Assembly: GCA_034096865.1 (NCBI GenBank) | Contig: JAWQFJ010020113.1 | Location: 77,501-141,500, forward strand | DNA length: 64,000 nt | Reading direction: 5' to 3' | From: Theodoxus fluviatilis | Taxonomy: Eukaryota > Mollusca > Gastropoda > Cycloneritida > Neritidae | Shown: positions 32,905 through 45,689 of the stretch, piece by piece | Layout of the letters: every line of letters begins with the position of its first letter | Numbering within the stretch: position 1 is the stretch's first letter | The notes under the pieces: generated by a model | The model's database searches: none | Seen by the model: only the letters and a program-made list of their open reading frames with translations | Told to the model about the DNA's origin: nothing | Made by a program: the position numbers and the translations under genes

Positions 32905-33700
32905 AGGAGGAGGAGAAGGATGACGACGACGAGAAGGAGGAGATGGTAGAGGAGGAGGAAGAGGGAGGAGAAAAGGGGAGGGGGGAGGAGGAGGAGGAAG
33001 AGGAGAAGTAAGAGGAGGAGAAGTAAGAGGAGGAGGAGTAAAAGAATGAGGACTAAGAGGAGGAGAACTAAGAGGAGGAGTAGGAGGAGGAGTAGGAGGA
33101 GCAGGGGGGAGGGGGAGGGAGAGGAGAAAGGGGGAGGGCGAAGGGGAAGGGGGAAGGGGGAAAGGGGAAAGGGAAGCAGGAGGAGGAGGGGGAAAGAGGA
33201 GGAGGAGGGGGAAGGAGGAGAAAGGGGGGGAGGGAGGAGGAGAAAGAAGAGGGGAAGAGGAGGAGGAGGGGAGGGAGGAGGGGGGAAGGAGGAGGAGGAC
33301 GAGGAGGACAAGGAGGACGAGGAGGAGGAGGAGGAGGAGGAGGAGGAGGAGGAGGAGGAGGAGGAGGAGGAGGAGGAGGAGGAGGAGGAGGAGCACTGGA
33401 GGAGGAGGAGGAAGAGGAGGAGGTGGAGGAGGAGGAGGAGCCCTGGAGGAGGAGGAGCCCTGGAGGAGGAGGAGCATTGGAGGAGGAGGAAGAGGAGGAG
33501 GAGGAGGAGGAGGAGGAGGAGGAGGAGGAGGAGGAGGAGGAGGAGGAGGAGGAGGAGGAGGAGGAGGAGGAGGAGGAGGAGGAGGAGGAGGAGGAGGAGG
33601 AGGAGGAGGAGGAGGAGGAGGAGGAGGAGGAGGGAGGAGCCCTGGAGGAGGAGGAGCCCTGGAGGAGGAGGAGCCCTGGAGGAGGACAAGCTCTGGAGGA
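32905..33700. repeat. (GGA)n trinucleotide array, about 800 bp
   Basis: GGA/GAG triplets, degenerate at the left and nearly perfect from 33310 to 33630, with GCCCTGGAGGAGGA insertions repeated six or so times on both sides of the pure core. One strand is wholly purine over hundreds of bases, which favours triplex DNA. The Glu-, Arg- or Leu-rich open frames are artefacts. Confidence 0.96.
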
Positions 33701-33961
33701 GGTGCCCTTGCGACGTCAAGATGCTAAAAACGAAGCTAGGAAGCCAATACTAATTACTATCAACATCCAGCCTCCACATGAAAAAAAAGATTGTCTGGAA
33801 CGTTTCGACTGAAAAAGGCGACATGACCGAAGAAGCCAATCACAATCAACACTCTGCCTTCACATCTAAATGGTCCGAAGGCACCTCATGTTTGTCTTTC
33901 TTCGGGCATGTTAATGACAGACACATGTCGTAGAATCCTGTCGACTTCTTTTGGTGCTGCA

Positions 33962-34050
33962 GCACTGACGCCGACAGAAGGAGCACAAATACGGCGCGTG
34001 CAGTTTGGACTGGTGGCATTTCACTGCAGCTGACCGCTTTATATACTACG
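33962..34050 (+). repeat. 90-bp dispersed repeat, copy R3
   Basis: GCACTGACGCCGACAG ... GCAGTTTGGACTGGTGGCAT ... CACTGCAGCTGACCGCTTTA. Lies on the far side of the GGA array, in the same orientation as R1 and R2. Confidence 0.65.
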
Positions 34051-34106
34051 AAAGGAGCTCTGCAGTTGATAGCGTTGTACTGCTTTTGAAATGACATGGC
34101 TACCAC

Positions 34107-37100
34107 AATAAACCTCAGGGCGCGCCCGCTGTAGTTTCTAACACTTTCTTACATAAAGGCAGATTACTCTAGAGCCTGCAAACGGTTCCACTAGAACAGA
34201 AGGTATTCTAGAGTGCTTCCAAACTAAATGTAGTGAGGTGTAAAATCCGTAACTTGCAAACACCGTCCACAAATGCAGTCAATCACGTGTGTCTTTTTTT
34301 ACAATAAAATTTACAAAATAAAATAATGAAAATAATGAACAAATGAGTAAAACCCATTTCAAAATGACTCGTTGAATCATCACAACGTTTCAAAGTACTC
34401 TTGTCACTCAAATGAACGGAAACAAAAAGTCAGGTTGATTCATTCACCATTTAATCACTCGTCAGATACAAAGGAAAGGGGGACTGCTGGCAGTGGGTAC
34501 ATATGAACGGCAAGTTAATTTGTTCCATGATTTCTACAGCTGCCACATCGGACGCAACGTTAAGTACAAAGTGGGTTGTGTGGTGTGTGTTTTTAAACAA
34601 CAGCAGTCCAGTGGTGCAGCAAGATCCCCCAAACCATGCGTGATCACTAGAATCTGGAAGGCAACTTCAGTTGCGATGCTCGATGTTGATTGTGGTAAAG
34701 GCACGTGCACGACATGTGCAATCACTTTCATATTCCCATTCTCTGTTCACAGCAGATGTCACAACCTTACGTTTCACCTTCGTGTTGGAAAATATGCGAA
34801 AATAATTCGAAGCAGCAGTGCTTATTCGTTTACTGTAGAATAACGCCTGGGATATGTAAGATGTTATATATCATTGGATATCTTGGGCAATTTATCATCA
34901 CAGAACAGTGTTTCTTTGCCGAAGAAAAGTTGCTTAAAAAACCGTTGAGAATCGCGTCGATACAAATTACGCAATACCGTACATACTTTAAATGTGTTTC
35001 ATAAATGACATGAATATGACAGCAGCTGCAGGAGTAATCATACTCGATATAAAAGTAACATTTCATCCCAATGAATACCGTAATTTTTTATGTTGAATGG
35101 ATCTTTGACCAAAAATCGGTTAGTTGTTTCATGTTGCATAAATATATATGTATGTATGAATTATACATAATATATACATGTACAGTAAGATGTATATATT
35201 CTCAGTCAATACAGATTGGTTATCACAGTCGGTCACATTTTGATGGCATTTAGCCATTACAAACAGACATTAAACTGTCAATATTACAAACATAAAAACT
35301 CCATGTATATCTGTTATGTTCAGGTAATGAGGGAGGATCTAGCAGCATCGCAACATGAGAGTATCTTTACTTGCAGATAAACGTTCTACTGCAAAAATAT
35401 ACAACTGATCACGTTTGTGATGCTTCATAAAATGATAAAATGAGAATATTGACTGCTCTGGAATATCCGCTGAGATATGACTATGCTGCATTACACGTAT
35501 GACATATCACAGAATTATGGGCTTGGAATGGACGGAGTTAAACTTGTAATGAACGTTAGTTGTTATAACATGATCTAAAATTATTTTGAGCAACAGCATC
35601 AATGTGACAGAAGTCATGAATCGTTTTCGCCAGTCTTCAACGATTTCATATCTGTAAATACTGGAGATAATTCGTTGGAAAGACAACTGTGTGCCAACAT
35701 GTCACGATGCTCTTACGGAATAAATATGGTCTTTACGTATTCATGGATCTGTTCACTTTGTCAGAGCTGACTGATTATATCGGAGCCATTACATTTCTCA
35801 GCAACGACATCCATGAAAGTTTGCTATGCAACGACATAAACTTCAAAATCCAGTTTGGACGACAGAAACTCCACTCTCCATGTAGCTTGGACGACTGAAA
35901 CTACAAGACTTCGTCCGTCGAGGTCTTTCATTGTGGACCCCACCTTCCATGCTAGAAGTCATCATCGAAAGAGATCATTGTTTTGTTTTTCATCCCAAAA
36001 CTGATTCTAGCGATGGTAAAAACAGTAGTAAAGAAAATTGGAAAAAGGGGTCGTGAAAGTCCTTGACAACTGTACAAAGTAGACTGTAATGCTGACGAGT
36101 ACTGGCATTCAACAGACCAATATTTCTGTGCATCAACACGCTGCCTTCTAAACGTTCACGGGAAATACAAGGATTACAGGATAGGAACATCGAGATAGGC
36201 GTGTTTTTATATAAAGAATGCCACTAACACTCTGGGGGGAAAATATGAGGATTTTTTTAACCTTTCAAATCCCATGAAAAATCATTTTGCAGAGACTAAG
36301 TTTCCACATACAGTTATTTGTCGACCGCGTAAACGTTTATGATCCAACTAATTTCATAAACACTCAAGATTAAAAAATAATTATTGCAATATATCTCGCC
36401 AAAAAGAAGTAAAATTCATAGAGTAAGATGTTGTTTACATCTGTATGCAGAAGTGAAACGTGCGGGTTTAGCAGAGAGAGGTTGGGTCGACTTTGCCGCA
36501 TTGATGCCACATGAAGATAGGTGATATCGTATGGAGAAAGGCACACTGACGTTCTCTGAGCATACTCTGTGGGTGATCGGAAGGCACCAGGGTTGGATGG
36601 GTTGCCGGACTGTCACGTGGTCGAGCTGGCGAGCCGAGAAAGGCACGAGGTGGCTAGCTCTTCGCCCCTGGCTTACATCTCAAGGACTTTAAGGTACCTG
36701 GAAAGAAGTGTCACAAGAGTTCAAAGCACGCAAGTTTATCATGTTTGTGTACTCCTTTCATGTGCAATGACAAATAAGACAACAATAGTTTTTGGAAACC
36801 GTGAATTGTTTGGTATCTTGCACCGAGTGAAATTGTAACTGTCTGCAAAAAGTTACTGATAAATAAATTTAAAAGTATTATGGAACCAGCTTGCTTTTGA
36901 TTCCATACCTAAATTCCAGCGTTTCGTATTTAATAAATCCTCTGCGAAAAACTCAATTTCGTCTGCTTATCAAACACTCAAAACCGCTCCCTGATCCAGA
37001 TATTGAACAACTCTAGAGAAGTTAAGATACTGGTTTTATAATGCGACGTATCATTCATATATCTCAAAACGCCGTATACATGTGCATTTGTATAAGGCTC

Positions 37101-39024
37101 ATGATTTGAAATAAGCAAGGAGGGTTTCCCTCCTCTAAACAACAAGGAAAAGAGGAGGGGGAAATAGGAGGAACGGGGTAAAAATAAGTGGGTACAAACT
37201 CCGCCAACATAAAAAGAAGGACACTGAATTAGTCCCTTCCTGTTAAAGAAACAATGTACAAATTCTACAGCGTTTCTTTAAACACTAATGAGTGGAGGTG
37301 ATCATAAGCAGTTTTATGGCAAACTTATTGTCTTTTTCTAATACAAGTGACATTCGTTCAACATTAAATTTCAAACCAAACAATGATATTGCAATAATCA
37401 TTATTTTCTCAGCACAATTTGAAGGCAACCCGGTTTTTCTACAAAGCAGCAACGAAGGCGGTGATAATTAAAAGACAATTATTCGGTGACAACCTCCCAG
37501 ATTTTCGAGTAAAGTGATTTTGACGGAAATAATAGTTTCATTATTTCTTAAAAGCGTGAGCTCTTAGTCATCAGATATTTTGCATCCACCAATATCTCCT
37601 TTATCGTTTTATCAAATAAATTGAAACATTGAGCTGCCAATGCGTCGACGTAGTTAGAATGATACTCTCAATCAACTGAAACTTTTGTGGAACTGGAGCT
37701 TGGTGAAAGCCGTTGGCGGTAAAGAGCTTCTTCTCACTTCGCATGCCCTTTCAGTTATAGACCTGTAATTAGCTAGGATAACGCGGTTGTGCGACAGCGC
37801 TCAAGCAGGGTAAAATGCAGCCGTTGCTCTGCATGCGAATTGTAAGCTGCGTGTGTGTCCTCAGACTGACAAAATCCGTAACTAAATGCTGCACAACGTG
37901 CAGGGACTCGATTAAATCCGAAACTCGCAGTCAGTGTAAATGCAACCATTTGCACAACATTTGCAGATTTCATGTGCATGTTGCTATCATTTTCAAGACC
38001 CATCAACCCACATGCTATCTCTATATCCTCATACCCACATTCACCCTAAGGCCATCAACCTTAGCGGGCTCTGCATAAACCTGTCCTTTCGGTAATAAAG
38101 CATCCGTGAAACACGCCGACTATCATTTATGTCTGCGCTGTCTCAGTAATTACATTTAGAACCAAAAAATAGGTCACACCCACAAACCCGAATCCAAGGT
38201 AATGAATGATTTCATAATCGGGCTCCTCATAAAATCGCACTATAAAAGGTCTTGAATTATTCACGTGTTTTAGAAAATCCTCGGTTTTGCAGCATTTTCT
38301 AGCAGAAGTTTCTTTTGAAAGGATAGCGAGAGGTTGAAAAATATACTCTATCTACATATACTGGAAGACAGGATAGAATCTACAAAGAGGACATGCAATA
38401 TACTCAAGGGTTCAGGGCATTTATAACTCAAACGCTATGAAATTCATGCTTTGTCATCAGTGCTGACCTTTCACACAAGTTGTCGACTAGTTCGAATCGA
38501 ACATACCGGTGGGAATTTTTATATATAACAGAAACTTTAAAAATATCATCAAACCTTCATCACCTCTCGATGATGTCTCTTGTTGAAACATATCTATGAC
38601 TGATATCCTAACTTTAAATAGGGAGATCAATGTCACAATTCTACGACTTAGCGTTTCTGGGTGAAGGCAGCCAGTCCCTGATATATAAAAAATTGTCGTG
38701 CAAATATTTTGAAATAAAAAGATGTATCTCTCCACTTACCCATATGTTTACCTTTGCCCATCATCAATAAATTTACTCTACAAGCTAAACTACTGTCTAA
38801 ACCAGAAAAAAGGCTCAGCTACAACATCCATTCTACAGAAGACTACCATGGAGCAAGACAGGGCCCATGCAACCCCTGTAATCTACGAATGCCGGGAACT
38901 GTCTCCGTGTACATTCTCTACAACCCTCTATTCTCTACCATCTACCAAGCTGCAGTGAGGAGCCAAGGGCTAAAGAGCTCTCCCTGTGGGAGACCTAGCG
39001 TCCTGCAATCACCTCGGAGACCTG
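34107..39024. other. AT-rich intergenic or intronic stretch
   Basis: Nearly 5 kb without a recognisable gene, long repeat or long open frame. If the candidate exon at 39025-39148 belongs to the coiled-coil gene, this stretch lies beyond its 3' end. A short frame at 36575-36610 reads KAPGLDGLPD, reminiscent of reverse transcriptase, but it is too short to call. Confidence 0.45.
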
Positions 39025-39148
39025 CTAGCTGCCACTCTGAGCACCGCCCTCCTGGCTAGCAACCGGCTTCCGCAACAGCTCAGCTACAACCTTACTGGTT
39101 AGTTTCGGGGGTTTGACGGACAGAAGAGGTTTGGAAGGAACCTTGGGT
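39025..39148 (-). CDS. Candidate 3' exon, possibly of the coiled-coil gene
   Basis: On the minus strand a good acceptor (GTTTGCATTTTCAG) precedes a 124-nt segment. It reads one base plus 40 codons (PKVPSKPLLSVKPPKLTSK ... SQEGGAQSGS) and then TAG. The phase (one base completing a codon) is exactly what a splice from a GTAAGC donor overlapping the stop of the exon at 48585-48955 would need. Chance agreement in phase is one in three, and the intron would be 9.4 kb, so this is only a candidate for an alternative C-terminus or for another gene. Confidence 0.3.
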
Positions 39149-39524
39149 CTGAAAATGCAAACAGAAGCACACGCTGCACAGCAAACACGCCACAGGAGAG
39201 AAAAAATTAATGGTGCACCGCACTGCAAAAGGTTACTTGACTGAGCACCCCAAAACTACCTACGCCTTTTTGCAAGGAATGCCTGCGGTACTGCCCTCAT
39301 TCATGACCACGGTCGTGGATGCTATAATAACCATTTCTGTACTTAAGCACGTCATTCGCCGCCCCCCTCGTCAGTTCCTTCTCCTTCTTCTTTTCATCAT
39401 CGTATCTTTCCCATAATTATCACAGTCACATACACAGCTATGTTCCTCGCCGCCGCCATCGTTGTCATAATGTATTATTGTCATCGTTGTAACATTCCTT
39501 TGTTGTTGCTGACTTCACCATCAT

Positions 39525-39950
39525 CAAATTCTTCTTCTTCTTCTTCTTCTTCTTCTTCTTCTTCTTCTTCTTCTTCTTCTTCTTCTTCTTCCTCGTCCTC
39601 CTCCTCCTCCTCCTCCTCCTCCTCCTCCTCCTCCTCCTCCTCCTCCTCCTCCTCCTCCTCCTCCTCCTCCTCCTCCTCCTCCTCCTCCTCCTCCTCCTCC
39701 TCCTCCTCCTCTCCTTCTTCTTCTTCTTCTTCTTCTTCTTCTTCTTCTTCTTCTTCTTCTTCTTCTTCTTCTTCTTCTTCTTCTTCTTCTTCTTCTTCTT
39801 CTTCTTCTTCTTCTTCTTCTTCTTTTTTCTTTTTCTTCTTTTTCTTCGTCGTCGTCGTCGTCGTCTCCTCCTCCTCCTCCTCCTCCTCCTCCTCCTCTTT
39901 CTCCTTCTTCTCCTCCTCCTCTTTCTCCTTCTTCTCCTTCTTCTTTGCTT
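39525..39950. repeat. (TTC)n/(TCC)n trinucleotide array
   Basis: Blocks of pure TTC, pure TCC (about 39592-39710), pure TTC again (39711-39820), GTC and TCC. Sharp borders between blocks suggest separate expansions. It is a pyrimidine-only strand. The poly-Ser frame is an artefact. Confidence 0.96.
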
Positions 39951-41394
39951 TATTGCAGTATTTTCAAACTAATTTTACAGCTGTCCATAACTAAAGATGC
40001 TCGCAAGGGCGTGAACAACTGCAGTCTGAATTCTTCCTCGGATAAGACTTCACACAGGGGTGATGAACCAATCCACACAAAGTATTAAAATTTTTTTATC
40101 GGATTCGGTGATCAGAGTAAGAACTAATGACTGCTTTTCTTCAAGAAGTCCCTATCTTCATTATCATTTGGAGAAAAAAGTTTAAAACCAAAACCACTCA
40201 CTCAGAAAAGAGCAATGCAATCAACAACTTTAAATTGCATGGTGAACTTATAAATGATTGAAGTGAGATACATTTGACTTAACCTAACTTACGCGAAGTA
40301 ATTCTCCATGTACATAAAGAATATTACATATTCTACTTTACTGATTGTGTAACAACGATGGAAACTGACAAGCATAACCTGATGGAATTCAATTCAGTTA
40401 CTCACTCAAGTGAAAACACGATGTAATACTGTCAGATTACGGTTCAAGTTACGCAAAGGACTATATATATATTACATTTGTGGCAAAGTACATTGACACA
40501 TTTAGACAAACTTTACAAATAAGGACCGGCAAAATGTTCCTATGTGAAGACATTCAAATAAGCGTGATGTATATATTTGGTGACGTATCGTTAGTGGGGC
40601 ACACAGCATGCAAATTAGCGTGCACCGCGATCCACACTGGCAAGCAGGCAGGCTAGAAAGGAGGCAGGCAGGTAGGCAGGCAGCAAGAACAACTACGATG
40701 GCATGCGAGATGACTTGTAGAGACAACAGGAAAAGCTGCAGGCGCAGGCCTGTGTGAGACACTCGACCAAAGGACTCGATATTCACTTGGATCATGTTTG
40801 CAATAATATTATATATGTATGATTTATTATGCATTTCAGCGCACTGAAAAAGACACGAGTCATATTTCGGGAAAAGCTCATCTTAGCTTCTTCTTCTTTT
40901 CTCTTTCTCTCTTTGGGGGGTGGGGGTGGGGGTCACACACGAAGCAGGTGTACATTTTCATTGGAAATGTTCAATCAAACCGAAATAGCTCTCCAAATGT
41001 TTCTTACATTGTGAATTTCAATGTTCACTCAGTGTCTGGTTTTTGTGTGTGTTTACCTTGATCGAACAAGTAAAAAATAAATGAGCGACCCACAACCAGG
41101 CATTAAACATATTGGTACCTCTTTGTTTAAATTTTTTCATTCTAATCTTGAAAACGTCATACGCCACACAATCCACTTTATAATGAAGTAATTTACCAAT
41201 CGCCGGCTGCTTGAATAACTTTCCCCACATGATACTCACTTGAAAAAATGTAAAATTCATATGAATTGCCTCACTGAGCACTTCAACCGATTTTTTTTCG
41301 GGATTAGCGGGGAGCAAAGTGGATGTACACATAAAGTAAAACTGATGAAGGTGTGGTAATAGACCTATACGGTCCAGGAAAAGTAACACATTCA
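39951..41394. other. AT-rich stretch, no recognisable gene
   Basis: Nothing recognised beyond a short GGCA run (40640-40685) and a G-rich patch (40914-40932). Confidence 0.45.
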
Positions 41395-41405
41395 GTAGCA
41401 TTCTT

Positions 41406-42312
41406 CAAAGATTATAGGTTACACAAAGATAGCTCATGCCGAGCTTTTGCTCTTCAAAGTTACAAGACGTTCAAAATGCAGCGCCCCAAGCGGTTGCTGT
41501 TATTGTTGAATCAAGGGAAGTAATCACAACGCTTAGAGACATGTAAAAGTGCTTGTTTGTCGACGCGTTTCTGATTGCGTTCCGATCATGTTTGTGAATA
41601 CATTTACGGTGTAATGTGTAATAAAATGATTTGCTGCAATAATGGGGGTGTTTTGGCTTTGTTTTTTTGTAGCAGGCGTTGTGAAATCGAAATATTTGGT
41701 TCATGGAAATGTGAGCCTATAGTCCGTTTCAACATTGCTCTGTCAGTGGAGACAAAGATTATTCGTCTGCTAGCCATCTAGGTACATACGACCGGTGAGG
41801 TTTGTTTACTTATCTTCTGTGGGTTTTGTGCAGAAAGTATACGTTAAAACAGTCTAATATGACTATTTTCGATTAGTTTTTAATCTAATTAATATTTTTG
41901 CATGTTTTAACGCGGCCGGATCTTTGGCATTACTCCCCGGGCGTGCGAAGTCAGTAGCGTCCACTGACAGAGCAATGTTTAAACGGACTATAGGCTCACG
42001 CGCATGCGCACAAGCATCCATTTAGATGAACCAAATCTTTCGATTTCACAACGCCTGCTACAAAAAAACAAAGCCAAAACACCCCCATTATTGCAGCAAA
42101 TCATTTTATTACACATTACACCGTAAATGTATTCACAAACATGATCGGAACGCAATCAGAAACGCGTCGACAAACAAGCACTTTTACATGTCTCTAAGCG
42201 TTGTGATTACTTCCCTTGATTCACCAATAACAGCAACCGCTTGGTGCGCAACGTGTCTCGATCCTCACTACAAGCTCGGCATGAGCTATCTTTGTGTAAC
42301 CTATAATCTCTG
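41406..42312. mobile_element. Foldback/MULE-like element with long inverted arms
   Basis: Arms of roughly 340 bp (41406-41745) and 358 bp (about 41955-42312) are inverse copies, around a spacer of about 210 bp. They begin CAAAGATTATAGG and end CCTATAATCTCTG. GTAGCATTCTTCA lies on both sides in direct orientation (41395-41407 and 42313-42325), an 11- to 13-bp target duplication depending on where the element starts. Long arms with a duplication of about 9-11 bp are typical of Mutator-like elements. The right arm has about 18 extra bases (GCGCATGCGC region near 42000). Matching 60-80 codon frames in the two arms reflect arm identity, not genes. No transposase is present, so the element is nonautonomous. 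Confidence 0.85.
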
Positions 42313-42979
42313 GTAGCATTCTTCATCGACGTTAGCTCTATCGCTGTTCCATATCGTTACTCCTGCAATGTTTTGCATTTACAAAAGATATTGGCAAGCA
42401 CAATACTACGCAGGGATGATTTCACTAGGTTATGAGATGACGGCATGATATTGCCTGTTTATATTATGATTCCAGCAGTTTGCAATGGGAGTGCTAATAA
42501 CTGAACTAATGTGGAATGTTACCAACTATAAGAGGTCAAACACTATCGTTGTAAATTCTACAGCTACTCACGCTAATAAAGACTCGCATGATGATGATTC
42601 TGTTCAAAGTGCTTAGACTGTGTATTTGCAGGCATGGGACATGAACAATGTAAATTATTTGTCAACTTTTAAAAGCAAATATCTTCAATAACAAAAACGC
42701 AAGTCATGCCATAAAACATTAAATAGTATGAAAAAGAAAAGCAAAAAATGGTTCCGCTGTTACCTTTGGATGCAACAAGAAATAAAATAGTATATACCAT
42801 TATTATCATGAGAGAACAAAGAAAAACATCCTTTAAACCCATTTTGCAGTCCTTCATGGTGTTTATGTCATCATAAATATAAATATGTCTCTGTCATATC
42901 CATGTAAAGTGAGCCAAAGCAAAAGGATACAGGACCATAACTAAACAGCCATTCCCCAAGCATTGCAAAATATAATGTG

Positions 42980-43599
42980 CAGGGCCGGATCTAGGGGGGG
43001 TGCTGGGGGTGCTCGAGCACCCCCCCCAAAAAAAAAACAAAAAAAAAAAAACCTCCGTGGCAGCCGGGAGTTGGGGGAAGGAGGGAGGGGGGGGGGGGTG
43101 GTTGCTCAAATATGTTGATCTACTTCCCACCTCATCGGATATCGGCACACTTTGCTTGGTAGCAGAGACAGTATAGTTAGTAAAAAGCTTGGGAAGGAGG
43201 GGGGGGGGGGGGCTAAAAGATGCTGGGCCCAGATGCTGTACTACTCTCCACTTGGTATAAGCACACTCTACTTGGCAGCCAAGGTAGCTGGGGAGGGAGG
43301 GGGGGGGGGGTGCTGCTATAATTAAGATGCCTTCCTTTTGCTACTCGCACAGACAAATCAAACCCGGGCAGAGACAGGAAGAATCTGTGACCAAACAAAA
43401 ACTCTTGGAAATGACCGCACTGCCAGATTGCACAGATTTGCACCATTTTTCTCAAAATTTTCCGGGGGGGCATGCCCCCGGACCCCCCTAGAGGGGCGTG
43501 CCTGCTTCGCAGGCACGCACTCGTGGCTTCGCCACTTCGATGAGAAGACCCTAAAACAATTTTAAGCACCCCCCCTCAAAAAACTTTGATCCGGCCCTG
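42980..43599. mobile_element. hAT-like nonautonomous DNA transposon (MITE), 620 bp
   Basis: Ends are the 12-bp inverted repeat CAGGGCCGGATC, followed on both sides by GGGGGGGTGCT-type sequence. ATGTG is duplicated directly at both borders (42975-42979 and 43600-43604). CAGGG ends are typical of hAT elements. A 5-bp duplication would fit the hAT5 group as I recall it. The inside has three diverged units, each with a run of 10 or more Gs, and strong hairpins on the right (9-bp stem at 43496-43518; GTGGC-TTC-GCCAC at 43523-43535; GGGGGCATGCCCCC near 43465). No transposase. Confidence 0.85.
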
Positions 43600-43604
43600 A
43601 TGTG

Positions 43605-45326
43605 AATCCGCTCCTCAAAATGGCATGCAGAACCAGAAATACCCATGCAAAGGCAGATTACTGCAAAGGCGTCTTTTGTTGTTCATCCTCAAATTGTATT
43701 ATGGCAGAATGAGGAAAGTGCTCCATTCGTTCCAGGGACTAAATTGGTCAACTCTTGGTTGTGCGCAAGGCAGCTGTGAATGTTTTGTTGGAGTGATCAG
43801 AGACGACTCGTCATTTGATGGAGGTGATGAGCGAGACATTTTATGAAAGTGAGTCTTTGTACAATGACCGGTGTGTACTTTTGTTGCGGAGGTACACTTC
43901 GGAGGGCTAGTAATTTCAAGGCATTTGCTTTCACAAAGAAAGCTAAGAAGTTTGAAGACAGAGTGTTTCCGCATAGTGCATTTTTCTTTTGAACACCATA
44001 ATTGCATGGTGATTGCCTCCTTCCGTTTCCCTGTCGTGCTTAATATCAATGATTTTCCTCGCATTTTAGTCGAATCACGATTTCTCCAGAGTATCAATTA
44101 ATGTATATTTTAGGCATATAAGCGTGCAATTGGCCATTCGTTACTTCTAGCATATGAAATTCCACGGGAGACAATTTGATACAAAATGCTAGTAAATGTC
44201 AAGAGCATTGTATTTCATTTTGATTCGTCATAAATAGTTGAAGCTGTATTATCAAGAGTGACACTAGTGAACCTTCTGTGGAATGTGCAAGTTAGAATGC
44301 GAACACATTTCAACAGTCTGATCACCTGTTATCTTTCGCGCCAATGTAAATGCTCTAAATGCATATTGCATAAGCCATCTTTTCACGAAGCCCATGGCAA
44401 AATGCTTCTACTTTACATGAAATTCTGTGGTGCTGTCTAAAATCTCTCATTATCTAAGGCCTACAAGCTCCGAAGCAAATTTCATAAAAAGAAAATGAAT
44501 GACATAGCGACTCAACAAAACCTATTGGATTCTGAAGTGAAGAAATAAATTAAGAAGAAAGTATACCGGGATTTTTTTGGATTTAATCTAATCTAGGTTT
44601 GCCAATTACGGTATATTGCTGCTTTTGCAGCTTGACGGTCTGGAACTTTTTGGGCCAGATTGTTCTTTCGGATTCAACAATTTGAACGGTGGAGGCATAA
44701 ATAAAAACATTTAAGTGGGAACAAGAGAAAAACATACATCGAGTAACACATTAAAGGTATATAATGTTACAGAATTACAAGGGAAAGGGGAAACATTCCA
44801 ACACGAAAAGTGGGGAAGAAATGGTCACAGCAACTGGCAAACCTGACATCTGTTGAAATGAGTTGGCGGAAACACGAAACACGGGATCAAAAGAAAGACA
44901 GCAAGACGCCCTTGAAGACTGTCATGCCGACGACAGTTCCTCAGGGAACAACGTCTGACCAATGCTACATGCTGGGGCTGGAAGGAATCCGGGAGGGAAG
45001 TAAGCGGCTGTGGGACAGTAGTAATGGAACACAAACCTGAGGGCAGACCCCCCCAATTCACCATGGTAACCGTCCAACCTCGTCAAACCTTGCAATGGAA
45101 GGACAGACCAGGTGATAAAGAAGTGAAAAATGCATGGCGGTCATTCCCAGCTGTAGGGTTGTGAAGTAGGAAGTTGCATCAAAGTAACACAGCAACTAAA
45201 CCAGCATACTTCTTTTCCACTTTTACTCAAGGTGTCTCGTATTTTAGTGTAGTAGTGTTGTAGACTTTCGTTTTGTGATGCCTTGGCTCCAGGGAGAAAA
45301 ACAGTTGCACAACACTGCTTTTGCAT

Positions 45327-45327
<1 letters not shown>
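43605..45327. other. Noncoding stretch, no recognisable gene
   Basis: AT-rich. Part of 44800-45060 is GC-richer with a 76-codon plus-strand frame, but no family or splice structure is recognised. Confidence 0.45.
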
Positions 45328-45424
<97 letters not shown>

Positions 45425-45489
45425 CATACACGCACGCAATCACACACACACACGCACACACACACACACACACTCATGCACACACGCAA

Positions 45490-45532
<43 letters not shown>

Positions 45533-45630
45533 CACGCACGCAATCAAACACACACACACACTCATGCATGCACGCAATCACACACACACTCATGCACGCA
45601 CGCATGCACGCACACACACACACACACGCA

Positions 45631-45681
<51 letters not shown>
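45328..45681. repeat. Compound (CT)n(CA)n microsatellite
   Basis: About 58 bp of CT turns sharply into CA, then CA with CATGCACGCACGCAAT interruptions repeated several times. Long Thr/His or Cys/Val frames are artefacts. Confidence 0.96.
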
Positions 45682-45682
<1 letters not shown>

Positions 45683-45689
45683 GCCGCAT

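Noticed and set aside
32838..33812. A 293-codon Leu/Ser frame and Glu/Arg-rich frames over the GGA array
   Set aside because: All are produced by the trinucleotide array. No conserved residues outside it.
36575..36610. KAPGLDGLPD peptide as a reverse transcriptase remnant
   Set aside because: The motif resembles the RT KAPG-DG block, but the surrounding codons show no other RT signature, so it could be chance.
41471..42316. Two nearly identical 77-96 codon proteins in opposite orientation
   Set aside because: They lie in the two arms of the foldback element, so their identity reflects arm symmetry, not duplicated genes. No family signature.
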